A stretch of 64,000 nt of DNA from WLMZ01 sp039920665 (GTDB lineage: Bacteria > Actinomycetota > Acidimicrobiia > Acidimicrobiales > Ilumatobacteraceae): the NCBI GenBank assembly GCA_039920665.1, contig JBDSDH010000027.1, positions 16,603-80,602 on the forward strand, in the 5' to 3' direction. The translations under genes were made by a program, and so were the position numbers. The notes beneath the pieces are model-generated. The model did not search any database. It was not told the origin of the DNA and saw only the letters and a list, made by a program, of their open reading frames with translations. Positions 41,534 through 51,833 of this stretch are shown piece by piece (position 1 is the stretch's first letter; each line of letters opens with the position of its first letter).

Positions 41534-42912
41534 CGCGCGCACTCGTCTTCGGGGTCGCGATCGCCGGCACAGCGGTTGCTCGCTCCCTCGTTGCTCGTGA
41601 CTACGACGTCATCGCAGCCGACGATCACGTCACCGACGACAAGCGGGCAGTGGCCGCTGGACTCGGGATCCAGCTCGTCGAGATGCCGGACGTCGACCGG
41701 ATCGACGAACTCGTCCGGTGGTGCGACTTCGTCGCTCCGGCGCCGGGTATTCCCGAGACCCATCCCGTGGTGACGGCGGCCGAGCAGCATCATCGCCCAC
41801 TGCGGACCGAAATCGATCTCGCCTACGAATGGGAGCAATTGCGACCCGCCGGGGCCCGCCCGATGCTCGCGATCACCGGCACCGACGGCAAGACCACCAC
41901 GACGTTGCTCGCCACCGACATGCTTCGAGCTGCCGGCCGCCATGCGGTTGCCGTCGGCAACACCGATGTCCCGTTGGTCGAGGCAATCGACGACGACACG
42001 ATCGACGTGTTCGTCGTCGAATGCACCAGTTTCCGGCTCAGTTGGACCACCTGCTTCCGCCCCGATGCAGCGGTGTGGCTCAACCTCGCTCCCGACCACC
42101 TCAATTGGCACAGCGATATGGACAGCTATGTGTCCGCCAAGGCCCGGATGTGGCGCTTCCAGCGCAGCGACGATGCTGCGATCGGGTTCGTCGACGATGC
42201 GCTGGTGATGTCCCACCTGACAGACGCCATTGCTCGGCAGGTCACATTCGGCCTGTCCGGTGCCGACTATCGCTGCGCGTCCCTCCCTGGCACCGGCGGG
42301 ATGTTGATCGGTCCGAACGGTCCGATCTGCGCGGTCGCCGAGATGCGCCGGGCCCTGCCACATGACATCACCAATGCCCTCGCGGCGGCGGCGCTGGTAC
42401 AGCAGAGCGGGCTCGCCGACACGGCTGCAATCGCGACCGCACTGCGCACCTTCGTCGGCCCACCGCACCGGCTCGAGCCCGTGGGCGAGGGCGGGGGAGT
42501 GCACTGGTACAACGACTCCAAAGCCACCACACCGCATGCTGCGATCACCGCAATCCGTGCCTTCGATCCGGTCGTGCTGATCGCCGGCGGTCGCAACAAG
42601 GGCCTCGATCTCAGCGAACTCGGGTCCGAACCGCAGCGGATGCGCGGCGTGGTCGCGATCGGCGAGGCCTCCGACATCATCGCCTCGATCTTCGACGGCA
42701 TCTGTCCGGTCGTCCGGGCCACCTCGATGGCCGAAGCTGTCGAGCGGGCGGCGGCGCTGGCCGAGCCGGGCGACGCGATCGTGCTGTCGCCCGCCTGTGC
42801 GAGCTTCGATTGGTATCCCGACGGCGGCTACCCGGCTCGAGGCGACGATTTTCGGACGCTGGTCCAGGCCCATCTCGAGCACGTCGACACGAACATGCAA
42901 GGAGCGCGATGA
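41530..42912 (+). CDS. murD: UDP-MurNAc-L-Ala:D-Glu ligase MurD
   Basis: 460 residues. Adds D-Glu to UDP-MurNAc-L-Ala. ATP loop is GTDGKTTTT, with Asp in place of the usual Asn; VVECTSFRLSW replaces the common E-x-S-S-F-Q-L; NLAPDHLNWH and YNDSKATTPHAAI (linker and second ATP contact) and LSPACASFDWY are typical. Position and length support MurD. The ligase is divergent but no catalytic residue looks lost. Coupled at both ends by ATGA. Confidence 0.93.
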   Translation: MTRALVFGVAIAGTAVARSLVARDYDVIAADDHVTDDKRAVAAGLGIQLVEMPDVDRIDELVRWCDFVAPAPGIPETHPVVTAAEQHHRPLRTEIDLAYEWEQLRPAGARPMLAITGTDGKTTTTLLATDMLRAAGRHAVAVGNTDVPLVEAIDDDTIDVFVVECTSFRLSWTTCFRPDAAVWLNLAPDHLNWHSDMDSYVSAKARMWRFQRSDDAAIGFVDDALVMSHLTDAIARQVTFGLSGADYRCASLPGTGGMLIGPNGPICAVAEMRRALPHDITNALAAAALVQQSGLADTAAIATALRTFVGPPHRLEPVGEGGGVHWYNDSKATTPHAAITAIRAFDPVVLIAGGRNKGLDLSELGSEPQRMRGVVAIGEASDIIASIFDGICPVVRATSMAEAVERAAALAEPGDAIVLSPACASFDWYPDGGYPARGDDFRTLVQAHLEHVDTNMQGAR

Positions 42913-44105
42913 CCACCGCCAGCACCCTCATCGGCGACCGTCGGCGACAAGCGTTGGAGCGCAGCTCGTCCCGCCGGGGTCATCCGTCGCGCCGTGCTGT
43001 CACCCGCCCGCTGGGGCCACCACCGACTGCGTTCTACGTGATCGCGTTGGTCGTCACCGTGCTGATCATGCTCGGGCTGGTGATGGTGTTCTCGGCGTCG
43101 GCGATCACCTCGCTGCACAACGACCTCTCGCCGTGGCGGATCTTCAATCGCCAATTGATGTGGGCTGGTTTCGGCCTCGTCTCGCTCGTGATGATGACCC
43201 GGATCCCCTATCACCGGTGGCGGCGGCTGACCCCGTTGATCCTCGGCGGTTCGATGGCCGCGATGCTGCTGCCGTTCGTGCCGGGACTCGGCGCGTCGGT
43301 CAACGACGCTCGGGCATGGGTGTACATCGGCCCGCTCGGTTTCCAGCCGTCGGAGTTCCTCAAACTCGCGGTGCTGCTCTACTGCGCTGATCTGCTCGCC
43401 AAGCGCGAGACCGAGATCGCCAATCTCGGCCGGACGCTCAAGCCGGTCATGTTCGTCGCCTTGGCAGGTGCCGCACTCTGCATGTTGCAGGGTGACCTCG
43501 GTTCCGCCATCGTCCTGTCCGCGATCGTGTTCGCGGTTGCATTCATCGGTGGCACGCCGCTGGTCCCGATGGCGGCCATGGGCATCATGAGCATCGTCGG
43601 TGCGCTCGGCTTCGTCTTCACCAGCCAGCGCCGATACAACCGCTTCACGGCCTTCCTCGACATCACTGGTCACAAGGACTACCTCAGTTATCAGGTGTAC
43701 CAAGCGATGATCGGAATGGCCACCGGTGGCGTCAGCGGTACCGGTGTCGGCAGCGGTCCGTCGAAGTGGGGTTATCTGCCGTTGGCTCACAGCGACTTCA
43801 TCTTCGCCGTGATCGGCGAAGAGCTCGGCCTGATCGGTGTGGTTGCGGTGATCGGTGGTTTCATGCTGCTCACCTACGGTGGCGTTCAGGTCGCGCTTGC
43901 CGCTCGTGATCGTTTCGGCGCACTGCTCGCCGGTGGCATCGTTGCATGGCTCGCGGTGCAAGCAGTGGTGAACGTCGGAGGAGTCAGCGGAGTGATGCCG
44001 GTCACCGGGCTGACCCTGCCCTTCGTGTCGTCCGGTGGCAGTTCGTTGTTCGTCTGCATGACGGCGATCGGGCTGCTGCTCAACGTCGCTCGCCATGTCA
44101 GGTAG
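42909..44105 (+). CDS. ftsW: Septal peptidoglycan polymerase FtsW (SEDS)
   Basis: 398 residues; basic N-terminal tail of about 45 residues, then about ten helices. SEDS landmarks: MVFSASAITSLHNDLSPWRI, WVYIGPLGFQPSEFLKLA, GDLGSAIVL, GSGPSKWGYLPLAHSDFIFA with the following GEELG, and TGLTLPFVSSGGSS near the end. Works with FtsI as septal synthase. Its last 11 bases overlap the murG start. Confidence 0.95.
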   Translation: MTTASTLIGDRRRQALERSSSRRGHPSRRAVTRPLGPPPTAFYVIALVVTVLIMLGLVMVFSASAITSLHNDLSPWRIFNRQLMWAGFGLVSLVMMTRIPYHRWRRLTPLILGGSMAAMLLPFVPGLGASVNDARAWVYIGPLGFQPSEFLKLAVLLYCADLLAKRETEIANLGRTLKPVMFVALAGAALCMLQGDLGSAIVLSAIVFAVAFIGGTPLVPMAAMGIMSIVGALGFVFTSQRRYNRFTAFLDITGHKDYLSYQVYQAMIGMATGGVSGTGVGSGPSKWGYLPLAHSDFIFAVIGEELGLIGVVAVIGGFMLLTYGGVQVALAARDRFGALLAGGIVAWLAVQAVVNVGGVSGVMPVTGLTLPFVSSGGSSLFVCMTAIGLLLNVARHVR

Positions 44106-45207
44106 CACCTTCGCCGTCGTCACCGGCGGTGGAACGTCGGGACATGTGCTCCCCGCATTGGCGATCGCCGATGGCCTCGTCGCCAACGGGCATCGTCAGG
44201 ACGAGATCGTCTACATCGGTGCCGAGCGCGGCATCGAGACCAGGCTGGTCCCGCCGACGGGTTACCCCCATCATTTCCTCGACGTCGTTGGTCTGCAACG
44301 TCGGCTGGCCACATCGAACCTGGCTTTTCCGTTCAAGCTGATCCGGTCGATCGCTCGCTCGCGCACGTTGCTCAAACGGCTTCGTCCGGCGGTCGTGATC
44401 TCGGTCGGCGGCTATGCGAGTTTCCCGGCCACGTTCGCCGCCCGTCTGCGCAGGATTCCGATCCTGGTCGTGAGTTACGACCGCATCCCGGGCCTCGCCA
44501 GCCGGGTCAGCGCCCGCTTCGCCACGGCCTGCGCGGTGGCATTCGAGGGTTCGCATCTGCGGCGCGCTCGGTACACCGGAGCTCCGGTTCGGCGAGATCT
44601 GATCCTGCTCGATCGTGCAGCTGCTCGCGACGAGGCGCGCCGCGACCTCGGCATCCCCCTCGATCGGTTCGTGATCGCGGTGTTCGGGGGCTCGCTCGGA
44701 TCCAAACTGCTCAACGATGCTGTCGCGACACTGGTCGACGAGCTCGGCGCTCGATCCGACCTCGCCGTTCGTCACGTCGTCGGTGACCGCTTTCTCAAGT
44801 CGGCTGCCGCGCAACGTTCTGGCCGAGGGGGCATCATGTACGACGTGATTGGATACGAGGACCGGATGGTGCAGGTCTACGCGGCAGCAGACCTGATGAT
44901 CACCCGCGCCGGAGCGAGCACGATCGCCGAGCTCGCAACCGCAGGGATGCCTGCCATCATCGTTCCCTGGTCCGCGTCGGCCGACGATCACCAGACCGAC
45001 AATGCGCGCATCCTCGGCGAAGTCGGCGCAGCGGTGGTCCTCTCCGAGTCCGACGTCGCCGGCGACGGCCTGACCAGGTCGGTGCTCGCCCTGGTCGACG
45101 ATCGTGATCATCTGGCCGACATGGCCGCCAAGGCGTTCGCAGCGGGTGAAGCCCACCGCAGCGGGCGACTCACTGCACTGATCGAGGAACTGGCGGCGGA
45201 TCGATGA
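44095..45207 (+). CDS. murG: UDP-GlcNAc transferase MurG
   Basis: Makes lipid II from lipid I. 370 residues. N-terminal GGGTSGHVLPALAIAD glycine loop (Ser in place of one Gly), VVISVGGYASFPATFAA, and FGGSLGSKLLN; donor-side YAAADLMITRAGASTIAELA and PWSASADDHQTDNA are intact. The usual H-E-Q-N before the second domain reads V-S-Y-D, a divergent but probably tolerated change. Coupled to ftsW by an 11-base overlap and to murC by ATGA. Confidence 0.94.
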   Translation: MSGSTFAVVTGGGTSGHVLPALAIADGLVANGHRQDEIVYIGAERGIETRLVPPTGYPHHFLDVVGLQRRLATSNLAFPFKLIRSIARSRTLLKRLRPAVVISVGGYASFPATFAARLRRIPILVVSYDRIPGLASRVSARFATACAVAFEGSHLRRARYTGAPVRRDLILLDRAAARDEARRDLGIPLDRFVIAVFGGSLGSKLLNDAVATLVDELGARSDLAVRHVVGDRFLKSAAAQRSGRGGIMYDVIGYEDRMVQVYAAADLMITRAGASTIAELATAGMPAIIVPWSASADDHQTDNARILGEVGAAVVLSESDVAGDGLTRSVLALVDDRDHLADMAAKAFAAGEAHRSGRLTALIEELAADR

Positions 45208-46646
45208 CCGTGACCGACATCACCACCGGTGCCGACGAAACGGTGCCGATCGTGCCGATCGACCTGGCATCGCCACAGCGGTTACATGTCGTCGGTGTCG
45301 GCGGCCCGGGGATGAGCGCGATTGCGATTGTGCTGGCCGAGATGGGCCACACGGTGTCCGGCAGCGACATCCGCGAACAACCGGCCCTCGATCGACTTCG
45401 TGCGGCGGGAGTCACCGTCGAGATCGGTCACGATCGCTCCCACGTGTCCGGTGTCGACGCAGTCACGGCGTCCAGCGCGGTACCGGATCGAAACATCGAA
45501 CTCGATCAGGCTCGCGCTGACGGCACGCTCGTGCTGCGGCGAGCGGGAATGCTGGCCGGTATCTGTGCGATGGCGAAGTCGATTGCGGTCGCCGGCACCC
45601 ACGGCAAGACCACCACGTCGAGCATGTTGATGTTGGTGCTGGCCGAGGCCGGATGGAAGCCGAGTTTCGTGATCGGCGGCGACGTCACCGACATGGGAAC
45701 AGGCGCTCAGTGGACCGGCGGCGAATGGTTTGTCGTCGAGGCCGACGAGAGCGACGGCACCCATCTGGAACTGCCGCTGCACGGCACGATCCTGCTCAAT
45801 GTCGAAGTCGACCATCTCGATCATCACGGCTCCTTCGAAGGCATCATCGCCAGCTTCGACGAGTACCTGGGTCGGATCGCTGGACCGAAGGTGCTCTGTG
45901 CGGATGACCCGGTGTGTGCCCGGCTGGCCGAGCGACATGGAGCGATCACCTACGGGTTGTCATCGCAGGCCGCCTTCCGCGCCGTCGACCTACAACCACA
46001 GACCGGATCGTTCCGCTTTGTCGTCGAGCACCACGGCCAACGGCTGGGTGAAATCGCGCTGCCGCTGCGAGGCACTCACAACGTTCAAAACGCGACGTCG
46101 GTCGTCGCAATGGCGATCACCGCCGGTATCTCGTTCGAGATCGTGGCCTCGGCCCTCGCTCGGTTCGGCGGTGTGGCCCGACGATTCGACATCCGTGGCC
46201 ATCACGGTGGCGCGACGCTTGTCGACGACTACGCCCATCTCCCCACCGAAATCGCGGCTGTGCTCGCGGCCGCCAAGGGCAGCGGGGATTCGTGGCAGCG
46301 CACCGTCGCGATCTTTCAGCCGAACCGTTTCAACCGGATGGCCGAACTGTCACCTGAGTACCGCGATGCGTTCGTCGACGCTGATTTGGTGGTGCTCACC
46401 GATATCTATGCGTCAGGCACCACACCGATCCCCGGTGTCACCGGCAAGCTGGTGGTCAACGCGGTCCTCGATGCCCACCCGCGGGCGCATGTCGTGTGGC
46501 TGCCGCGTCGCTCCGATCTGGTCGACTACCTCGCCACCCATCTGCGGGCCGGTGACGTGTCGATCTCGATGGGGTGCGGCGACATCGCTTCACTGCCGGG
46601 CGAAGTGCTCGCCCGCCGGATCGAGATCGAGCAGGCGTGCGGATGA
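45204..46646 (+). CDS. murC: UDP-MurNAc:L-alanine ligase MurC
   Basis: 480 residues. HVVGVGGPGMSAIAIVLAEM UDP-binding loop, ATP loop AGTHGKTTTSSM, EADESDGTHLEL, NVEVDHLDHHGSFE, GTHNVQNATSVVAMA, DDYAHLPTEIAAVL and FQPNRFNR are as expected. Adds L-Ala, the first peptide residue. ATGA overlaps with murG and murB. Confidence 0.96.
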   Translation: MTVTDITTGADETVPIVPIDLASPQRLHVVGVGGPGMSAIAIVLAEMGHTVSGSDIREQPALDRLRAAGVTVEIGHDRSHVSGVDAVTASSAVPDRNIELDQARADGTLVLRRAGMLAGICAMAKSIAVAGTHGKTTTSSMLMLVLAEAGWKPSFVIGGDVTDMGTGAQWTGGEWFVVEADESDGTHLELPLHGTILLNVEVDHLDHHGSFEGIIASFDEYLGRIAGPKVLCADDPVCARLAERHGAITYGLSSQAAFRAVDLQPQTGSFRFVVEHHGQRLGEIALPLRGTHNVQNATSVVAMAITAGISFEIVASALARFGGVARRFDIRGHHGGATLVDDYAHLPTEIAAVLAAAKGSGDSWQRTVAIFQPNRFNRMAELSPEYRDAFVDADLVVLTDIYASGTTPIPGVTGKLVVNAVLDAHPRAHVVWLPRRSDLVDYLATHLRAGDVSISMGCGDIASLPGEVLARRIEIEQACG

Positions 46647-47647
46647 GTCTGTCGGCTCGTCAGAGCTTTTTCGATGACGCCCGGTTCGTCGAGGCCGCGG
46701 CAACGCTCGGTGCGATTGCAGTGCGGAACGTGCCGTTCGGCGTGCTCACGACGTATCGAGTCGGTGGCAACGCAGCGATCATGGCTCGGCCTCGAACGGT
46801 CGATGACCTGCAGCTGATTGCCGAGGTGCTGCACCGATTCGAACTTCCTGCGGTCGTCATCGGTCGCGGTTCGAACATGCTCATTGCCGATGCCGGATTC
46901 GGGGGCATCGCGATTTCACTCGTCGACATGGCTGCCGACCACGTCATCGACGGCACCGATGTCGTTGCCGGCGCGTGTGTCGCGCTCCCGCAACTCGCTC
47001 GTCGGATGTCGGCCGCTGGACTGACCGGATTCGAATGGGCGGTCGGCGTGCCAGGCAGCATCGGGGGCGCGGTTCGGATGAATGCCGGCGGTCACGGCAG
47101 CGATATCGCGGCGTGTCTCGTCGATGCCCACATCATCGATCTGCACACCGGCGCCGAGGCGCGGGTGCCGGCCGCTTCACTGGGTTTGCGCTTCCGCGGC
47201 AGCGACCTCGCCGATCATCAAGTGGTGGTCGATGCTCGGCTTCGATTGAGCGCCGGTGATCGGCTGGCGTCGGAGACCGAACTCAACGAAATCGTGCGCT
47301 GGCGTCGCGAACACCAGCCCGGTGGACAGAACGCCGGGTCGGTGTTCGTCAACCCGATCCCTGGCGAACTCTCGGCCGGCGAGCTGATCGACCAAGTCGG
47401 GCTGCGCGGCACGGTGCTCGGCACAGCGTCGGTCTCGGACAAACATGCCAATTTCATCCAAGGATCCGACGGCGGGTCCGCCGCGGACGTCGTTGCCTTG
47501 ATCGAGTCGGTGCGGGCCGCCGTCGCCGAACAGACAGGGTTCGTCCTCCGCAGTGAGGTCCGCCTCGTCGGGTTCGACGACGTCGCGGTCGACATCAATC
47601 TCGGTGTGCACGTGCCGCACGGCGACCATCAAGGCTCGAACCGATGA
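46643..47647 (+). CDS. murB: UDP-N-acetylenolpyruvoylglucosamine reductase MurB
   Basis: 334 residues, FAD-dependent. TTYRVGGNAAIMARP, VIGRGSNMLIADAGFGG and GVPGSIGGAVRMNAGGHG form the FAD/UDP site; the catalytic Ser is in NAGSVFVNP (the residue after GSVF is Val, where many enzymes have Lys), and the closing EVRLVGF carries the catalytic Glu. ATG 46643 overlaps the murC stop. Confidence 0.95.
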   Translation: MSLSARQSFFDDARFVEAAATLGAIAVRNVPFGVLTTYRVGGNAAIMARPRTVDDLQLIAEVLHRFELPAVVIGRGSNMLIADAGFGGIAISLVDMAADHVIDGTDVVAGACVALPQLARRMSAAGLTGFEWAVGVPGSIGGAVRMNAGGHGSDIAACLVDAHIIDLHTGAEARVPAASLGLRFRGSDLADHQVVVDARLRLSAGDRLASETELNEIVRWRREHQPGGQNAGSVFVNPIPGELSAGELIDQVGLRGTVLGTASVSDKHANFIQGSDGGSAADVVALIESVRAAVAEQTGFVLRSEVRLVGFDDVAVDINLGVHVPHGDHQGSNR

Positions 47648-49101
47648 GCGATCCGAAGCCGCCGTTGCCGGTCGGCGAAGGCGATGTGCCCGACAAGGTG
47701 CTCGAGGAACTCCTCGCTGCGTTCTCTGGCGACGACACCCCGGTCCCGACCGGCGCCCCGACACTCGCCCCGACAACCGCTCCAGCACTCACCACGGCCG
47801 AGCAGCGGATCGACCTCGACGATCCGGCGATCGACGCGCTGCTCGGCATCGAGCCGGTCGACAAGGCACCCGCCGATCCGCCGTCCAGTACGTCCGAGGG
47901 TGAGATCATCACTTCCGTCACTCCGGTGACCCGGGCCGACGCGGTCGAAGCCGATGGCGACCAACTTCCGGCTGACCCGATCACCGAACCGGCGATCGAT
48001 GCGGTGGTGCTCGACCTCGCTGCCGGTCTCAGCACCTCGCCTGGCGTCACGCAGCACGCTGACAGCTCTGGTTCTGATCGTGACTCCGGTCCTGACTCTG
48101 GCGCCGGCGGCGGTGGCGGAGACGCCGCAATCGGCACACCCGACCGAGCTCCGATCCGCAAACCGATCCAGATCGACGGCTCGGACGATCCCCTCATCGA
48201 CGCCGTCTACCTCGATGAGGAGGGTGCCGATCGGCTGCGTGGCGATTCGGGACGTCAGACCGAGGCGTCAATGGAACGCACCACGATCCTGATCGGCGAC
48301 GACGAACTCGAGGGTTCAGCGGGCGGAATTCCTGTCGCAACCGGCCCGAACTCGATGGATCCGCGTCTTCGGGCGCGCCGGATCGCGGTGAAACGCGCTG
48401 TCGGCCGTCGTCGGTTGAAGTGGTTCGTGATCGGCGGGGTGGCGGTGATCGTCATCACCGCAGTGCTGGCCGTTCTCGGTTCATCGTTGTTCGAGGTCAC
48501 CACGATCCACCCGAGCGGCGTCAGCGCCAACACCAAGGCCTCCTACGACGCCGCAGTGGCCCAGATCGAAGGCCACCCCATCCTGCTCGTCGACACCCAC
48601 AAGATCGAATCTCAACTGGAGAAGAATCCGTGGATCAGCGAAGCCCGGGTCAGCACGGATTTCCCCGATAGCGCCTCGATCGAAATCGTCGAGCGGGTAC
48701 CGATCGCGACCTACCAAGGTGCCGACTCCCGTTGGCGGATCATCGATGTCGACGGCGTCGTGCTCACGGTGATCCCCGGACAGCCGCTCGAGTTCATGAC
48801 GATCAGCGGTCCGGGTGCCGAAGCCGAAGCCGGTGGATCGGCCGGCAATGCGTTTCGTCACGCCGCTGAACTCGTTGAAGCCCTGAGTCCTGCAGCGCGC
48901 TCGAGGACCGAGCAGGTCGTCGTCAGCGACACCGGCGAGTTGTCGCTGCAGTTCGCAGACACCATCGTCGTGCTCGGTGCTCCGGAAAATCTGCTCGACA
49001 AGCTGACCTGGTTGGAAGCGTTGCTGCAGGACGATCGGGCCAACAATTGCAAGGTGATCAATGTGACCACCCGTGATCCCGGCTGCGTGCCGAACAGTTG
49101 A
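47644..49101 (+). CDS. ftsQ: Division protein FtsQ with a long acidic cytoplasmic domain
   Basis: 485 residues against the usual 250-310. Residues 1-240 are acidic, rich in Asp, Pro, Thr, Ala and Gly; a basic patch (RARRIAVKRAVGRRRLK) precedes one helix at about 259-278 (WFVIGGVAVIVITAVLAVLG). Then a POTRA domain (FEVTTIHPSGVSANTKASYD) and the FtsQ beta domain (NPWISEARVSTDFPDSASIE and WRIIDVDGVVL). It recruits FtsL/FtsB and FtsWI. Last gene of the coupled run. Confidence 0.92.
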   Translation: MSDPKPPLPVGEGDVPDKVLEELLAAFSGDDTPVPTGAPTLAPTTAPALTTAEQRIDLDDPAIDALLGIEPVDKAPADPPSSTSEGEIITSVTPVTRADAVEADGDQLPADPITEPAIDAVVLDLAAGLSTSPGVTQHADSSGSDRDSGPDSGAGGGGGDAAIGTPDRAPIRKPIQIDGSDDPLIDAVYLDEEGADRLRGDSGRQTEASMERTTILIGDDELEGSAGGIPVATGPNSMDPRLRARRIAVKRAVGRRRLKWFVIGGVAVIVITAVLAVLGSSLFEVTTIHPSGVSANTKASYDAAVAQIEGHPILLVDTHKIESQLEKNPWISEARVSTDFPDSASIEIVERVPIATYQGADSRWRIIDVDGVVLTVIPGQPLEFMTISGPGAEAEAGGSAGNAFRHAAELVEALSPAARSRTEQVVVSDTGELSLQFADTIVVLGAPENLLDKLTWLEALLQDDRANNCKVINVTTRDPGCVPNS

Positions 49102-49317
49102 TCAGCGATGGTCGGTGCCTGCTCGATCATGATCCGAGACCGATCGTGTGGTATTCCGCTGGTGCGCAATCAGGCATGATTGTCGAGAGAAGTACCGAGA
49201 AAGACCCAGCGTCCCTCATTTGGCCCGGTTCGCGTGGCAGGATGATCCGCAATAAAGCCCATGGTTGGCCATAGCCCGCCATGTCACGAACTTGAACGGA
49301 ATGTCGGAGGTTCCCTG
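49102..49317 (+). promoter_or_regulatory. ftsQ-ftsZ gap with ftsZ leader
   Basis: The 216 bases contain a strong GGAGG at 49306-49310 before the ftsZ ATG. Because this is the first real gap in the cluster, an ftsZ promoter is expected here, but no convincing -35/-10 pair was found. Confidence 0.4.
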
Positions 49318-50421
49318 ATGGCAGGCGCGCCGCAAAATTATCTCGCAATGATCAAGGTCATCGGCGTCGGCGGTGGTGGCGTCAACGCTGTCAACCGGAT
49401 GATTGACGCGGGCTTGAAAGGTGTTGAGTTCATCGCCGTCAACACCGACGCGCAAGCGCTGCTGATGAGCGACGCCGATGTCAAGCTCGACATCGGCCGC
49501 GAACTCACCCGCGGTCTCGGCGCCGGTAGCGATCCCGAAGTTGGTCGTGCGGCGGGCGAGTCTCACGCCGAAGAGATCGAAGAAATGATCAAGGGTGCCG
49601 ACATGGTGTTCATCACCGCCGGCGAAGGTGGCGGCACCGGCACGGGCGCCGCGCCCGTCATCGCCGAGATCGCGAAGAAGATGGGGGCGCTCACCATTGG
49701 GGTCGTCACCCGCCCGTTCGCGTTCGAGGGACGTCGTCGCTCGGTGCAGGCGGACCTCGGTGTCACCAAGCTCAAGGAGAAGGTCGACACCCTCATCGTC
49801 ATTCCGAATGACCGGTTGCTGACGGTCGCCAACGAAAAGACCAGCGTGCTCAACGCGTTCAAGATGGCTGACGAGGTGCTCCTCCAAGGGGTCTCGGGCA
49901 TCACCAACCTGATCACCACTCCCGGTTTGATCAATACCGACTTCGCCGATGTGCGGATGGTGTTGTCTAACGCCGGGTCGGCGTTGATGGGCATCGGTCA
50001 GGCCAGCGGCGAGAATCGCTCGACCACCGCAGCCAAAGCGGCGATCAGCAGCCCGCTACTCGAAGCGGCGATCGATGGCGCTCGCGGGATCCTGCTCAAC
50101 ATCACCGGCCCGTCCAGCATGGGTCTGTTCGAGATGAACGCGGCCGCCGAGATCATCCACGGCGTCGCTCATCAAGACGCCAACATCATCTTCGGCACCG
50201 TCATCGATGACGAAATGGGCGACGAGATCAAGGTCACCGTGATCGCCGCTGGATTCGACCGTTGGGACGCTCAGCCCAACCAGGGCGGCCAGCAGCGCCC
50301 CGGCCAGAAGCCGTCAGAGACCGTCAAGTCCCCGTCGACCATCAAGGATCTGTTCGCCACCGACGCTCCCGATCCGCTCGATGACGACGACGACTTCGAC
50401 GTCCCATCGTTCCTCAAGTAG
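49318..50421 (+). CDS. ftsZ: Cell division GTPase FtsZ
   Basis: 367 residues. GVGGGGVNAVNRMID, AVNTDAQAL, tubulin signature GGGTGTGAA, NEKTSVLNAF and the T7 synergy loop around NTDFADVR are complete. The C-terminal linker is short and Gln/Pro-rich, ending with the conserved peptide DDFDVPSFLK that binds SepF and other partners. ATG 49318 is chosen on the GGAGG site; the frame is open 57 bases upstream. There is no FtsA gene; SepF nearby takes the anchor role. Confidence 0.97.
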   Translation: MAGAPQNYLAMIKVIGVGGGGVNAVNRMIDAGLKGVEFIAVNTDAQALLMSDADVKLDIGRELTRGLGAGSDPEVGRAAGESHAEEIEEMIKGADMVFITAGEGGGTGTGAAPVIAEIAKKMGALTIGVVTRPFAFEGRRRSVQADLGVTKLKEKVDTLIVIPNDRLLTVANEKTSVLNAFKMADEVLLQGVSGITNLITTPGLINTDFADVRMVLSNAGSALMGIGQASGENRSTTAAKAAISSPLLEAAIDGARGILLNITGPSSMGLFEMNAAAEIIHGVAHQDANIIFGTVIDDEMGDEIKVTVIAAGFDRWDAQPNQGGQQRPGQKPSETVKSPSTIKDLFATDAPDPLDDDDDFDVPSFLK

Positions 50422-50459
50422 CACTGCCCGCCAGACCCGCCAACGGGAGCGGACACACG

Positions 50460-51185
<726 letters not shown>

Positions 51186-51208
51186 CCTCGCAAAAGGAGG
51201 AATACTGG

Positions 51209-51781
51209 ATGTCAATCATGAAGCGGGCGATGGACTTTCTCGGTCTCGGCCCCGACGATGCCTATGACGACTATGACGCACCGTTCGAGCCGGAGCGGCC
51301 CAGCCGCGCACCCCGGTCAGTTCGCGAGCCCGAGTCTGTCCAGCGTTCCAGCCGATCCTCGTCTGTCGAGCCCGAAGACGAGCCCGTTCGTGCTGCACCA
51401 GCACGGCCGAGCTTCCCATTGAGAGAGTCGGAATCCGTGGCACGTCGTCCCCAACAACCGAACGATGATTCGTCGGTCCAGCCTCGCCCCACCAATCCTC
51501 GCTCGGCGACGCCGAACGTGCGCACGTTGCCGATCGGTGGTAATGAGCCAACGACGGTCAAGCCTCGGCGATTCGACCAGGCGCAAGAGATTGCCGATCG
51601 GTTCAAAGAGGGCCTGCCGGTCATCATGAACCTCGAAAACGCCGAGCGCGACGTCGCCCGCCGCCTGATCGACTTCGCCAGTGGCATCTGCTACGGGCTC
51701 AACGGCAGCATGGAAAAAGTTGCCAGCGGGGTGTACCTGCTCAAGCCGATCACCCGCCAGCAAATCGGTTACGACGACTGA
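51209..51781 (+). CDS. sepF: SepF, membrane anchor of FtsZ
   Basis: 190 residues. N-terminal amphipathic helix MSIMKRAMDFLGLG binds membrane; a disordered acidic and Ser/Arg/Pro linker follows; the SepF core starts near residue 110 (PRRFDQAQEIADRFKEGLPV, MNLENAERDVARRLIDFASG, GSMEKVASGVYLLKP). Strong AAAGGAGG ends 8 bases before ATG 51209. Substitutes for FtsA in actinobacteria. Confidence 0.95.
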   Translation: MSIMKRAMDFLGLGPDDAYDDYDAPFEPERPSRAPRSVREPESVQRSSRSSSVEPEDEPVRAAPARPSFPLRESESVARRPQQPNDDSSVQPRPTNPRSATPNVRTLPIGGNEPTTVKPRRFDQAQEIADRFKEGLPVIMNLENAERDVARRLIDFASGICYGLNGSMEKVASGVYLLKPITRQQIGYDD

Positions 51782-51819
51782 GTCTTGATGACTGGACCCT
51801 GCGGTCCGTCGTTCAGGCG

Positions 51820-51825
51820 TAGCAT
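51820..51825 (+). promoter_or_regulatory. -10 element TAGCAT before divIVA
   Basis: TAGCAT ends 8 bases before ATG 51834 and no Shine-Dalgarno sequence is present. A small hairpin GGACC-CTGC-GGTCC lies upstream (51794-51807). Indicates that divIVA can be transcribed separately from sepF. Confidence 0.5.
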
Positions 51826-51833
51826 CGTGGCTC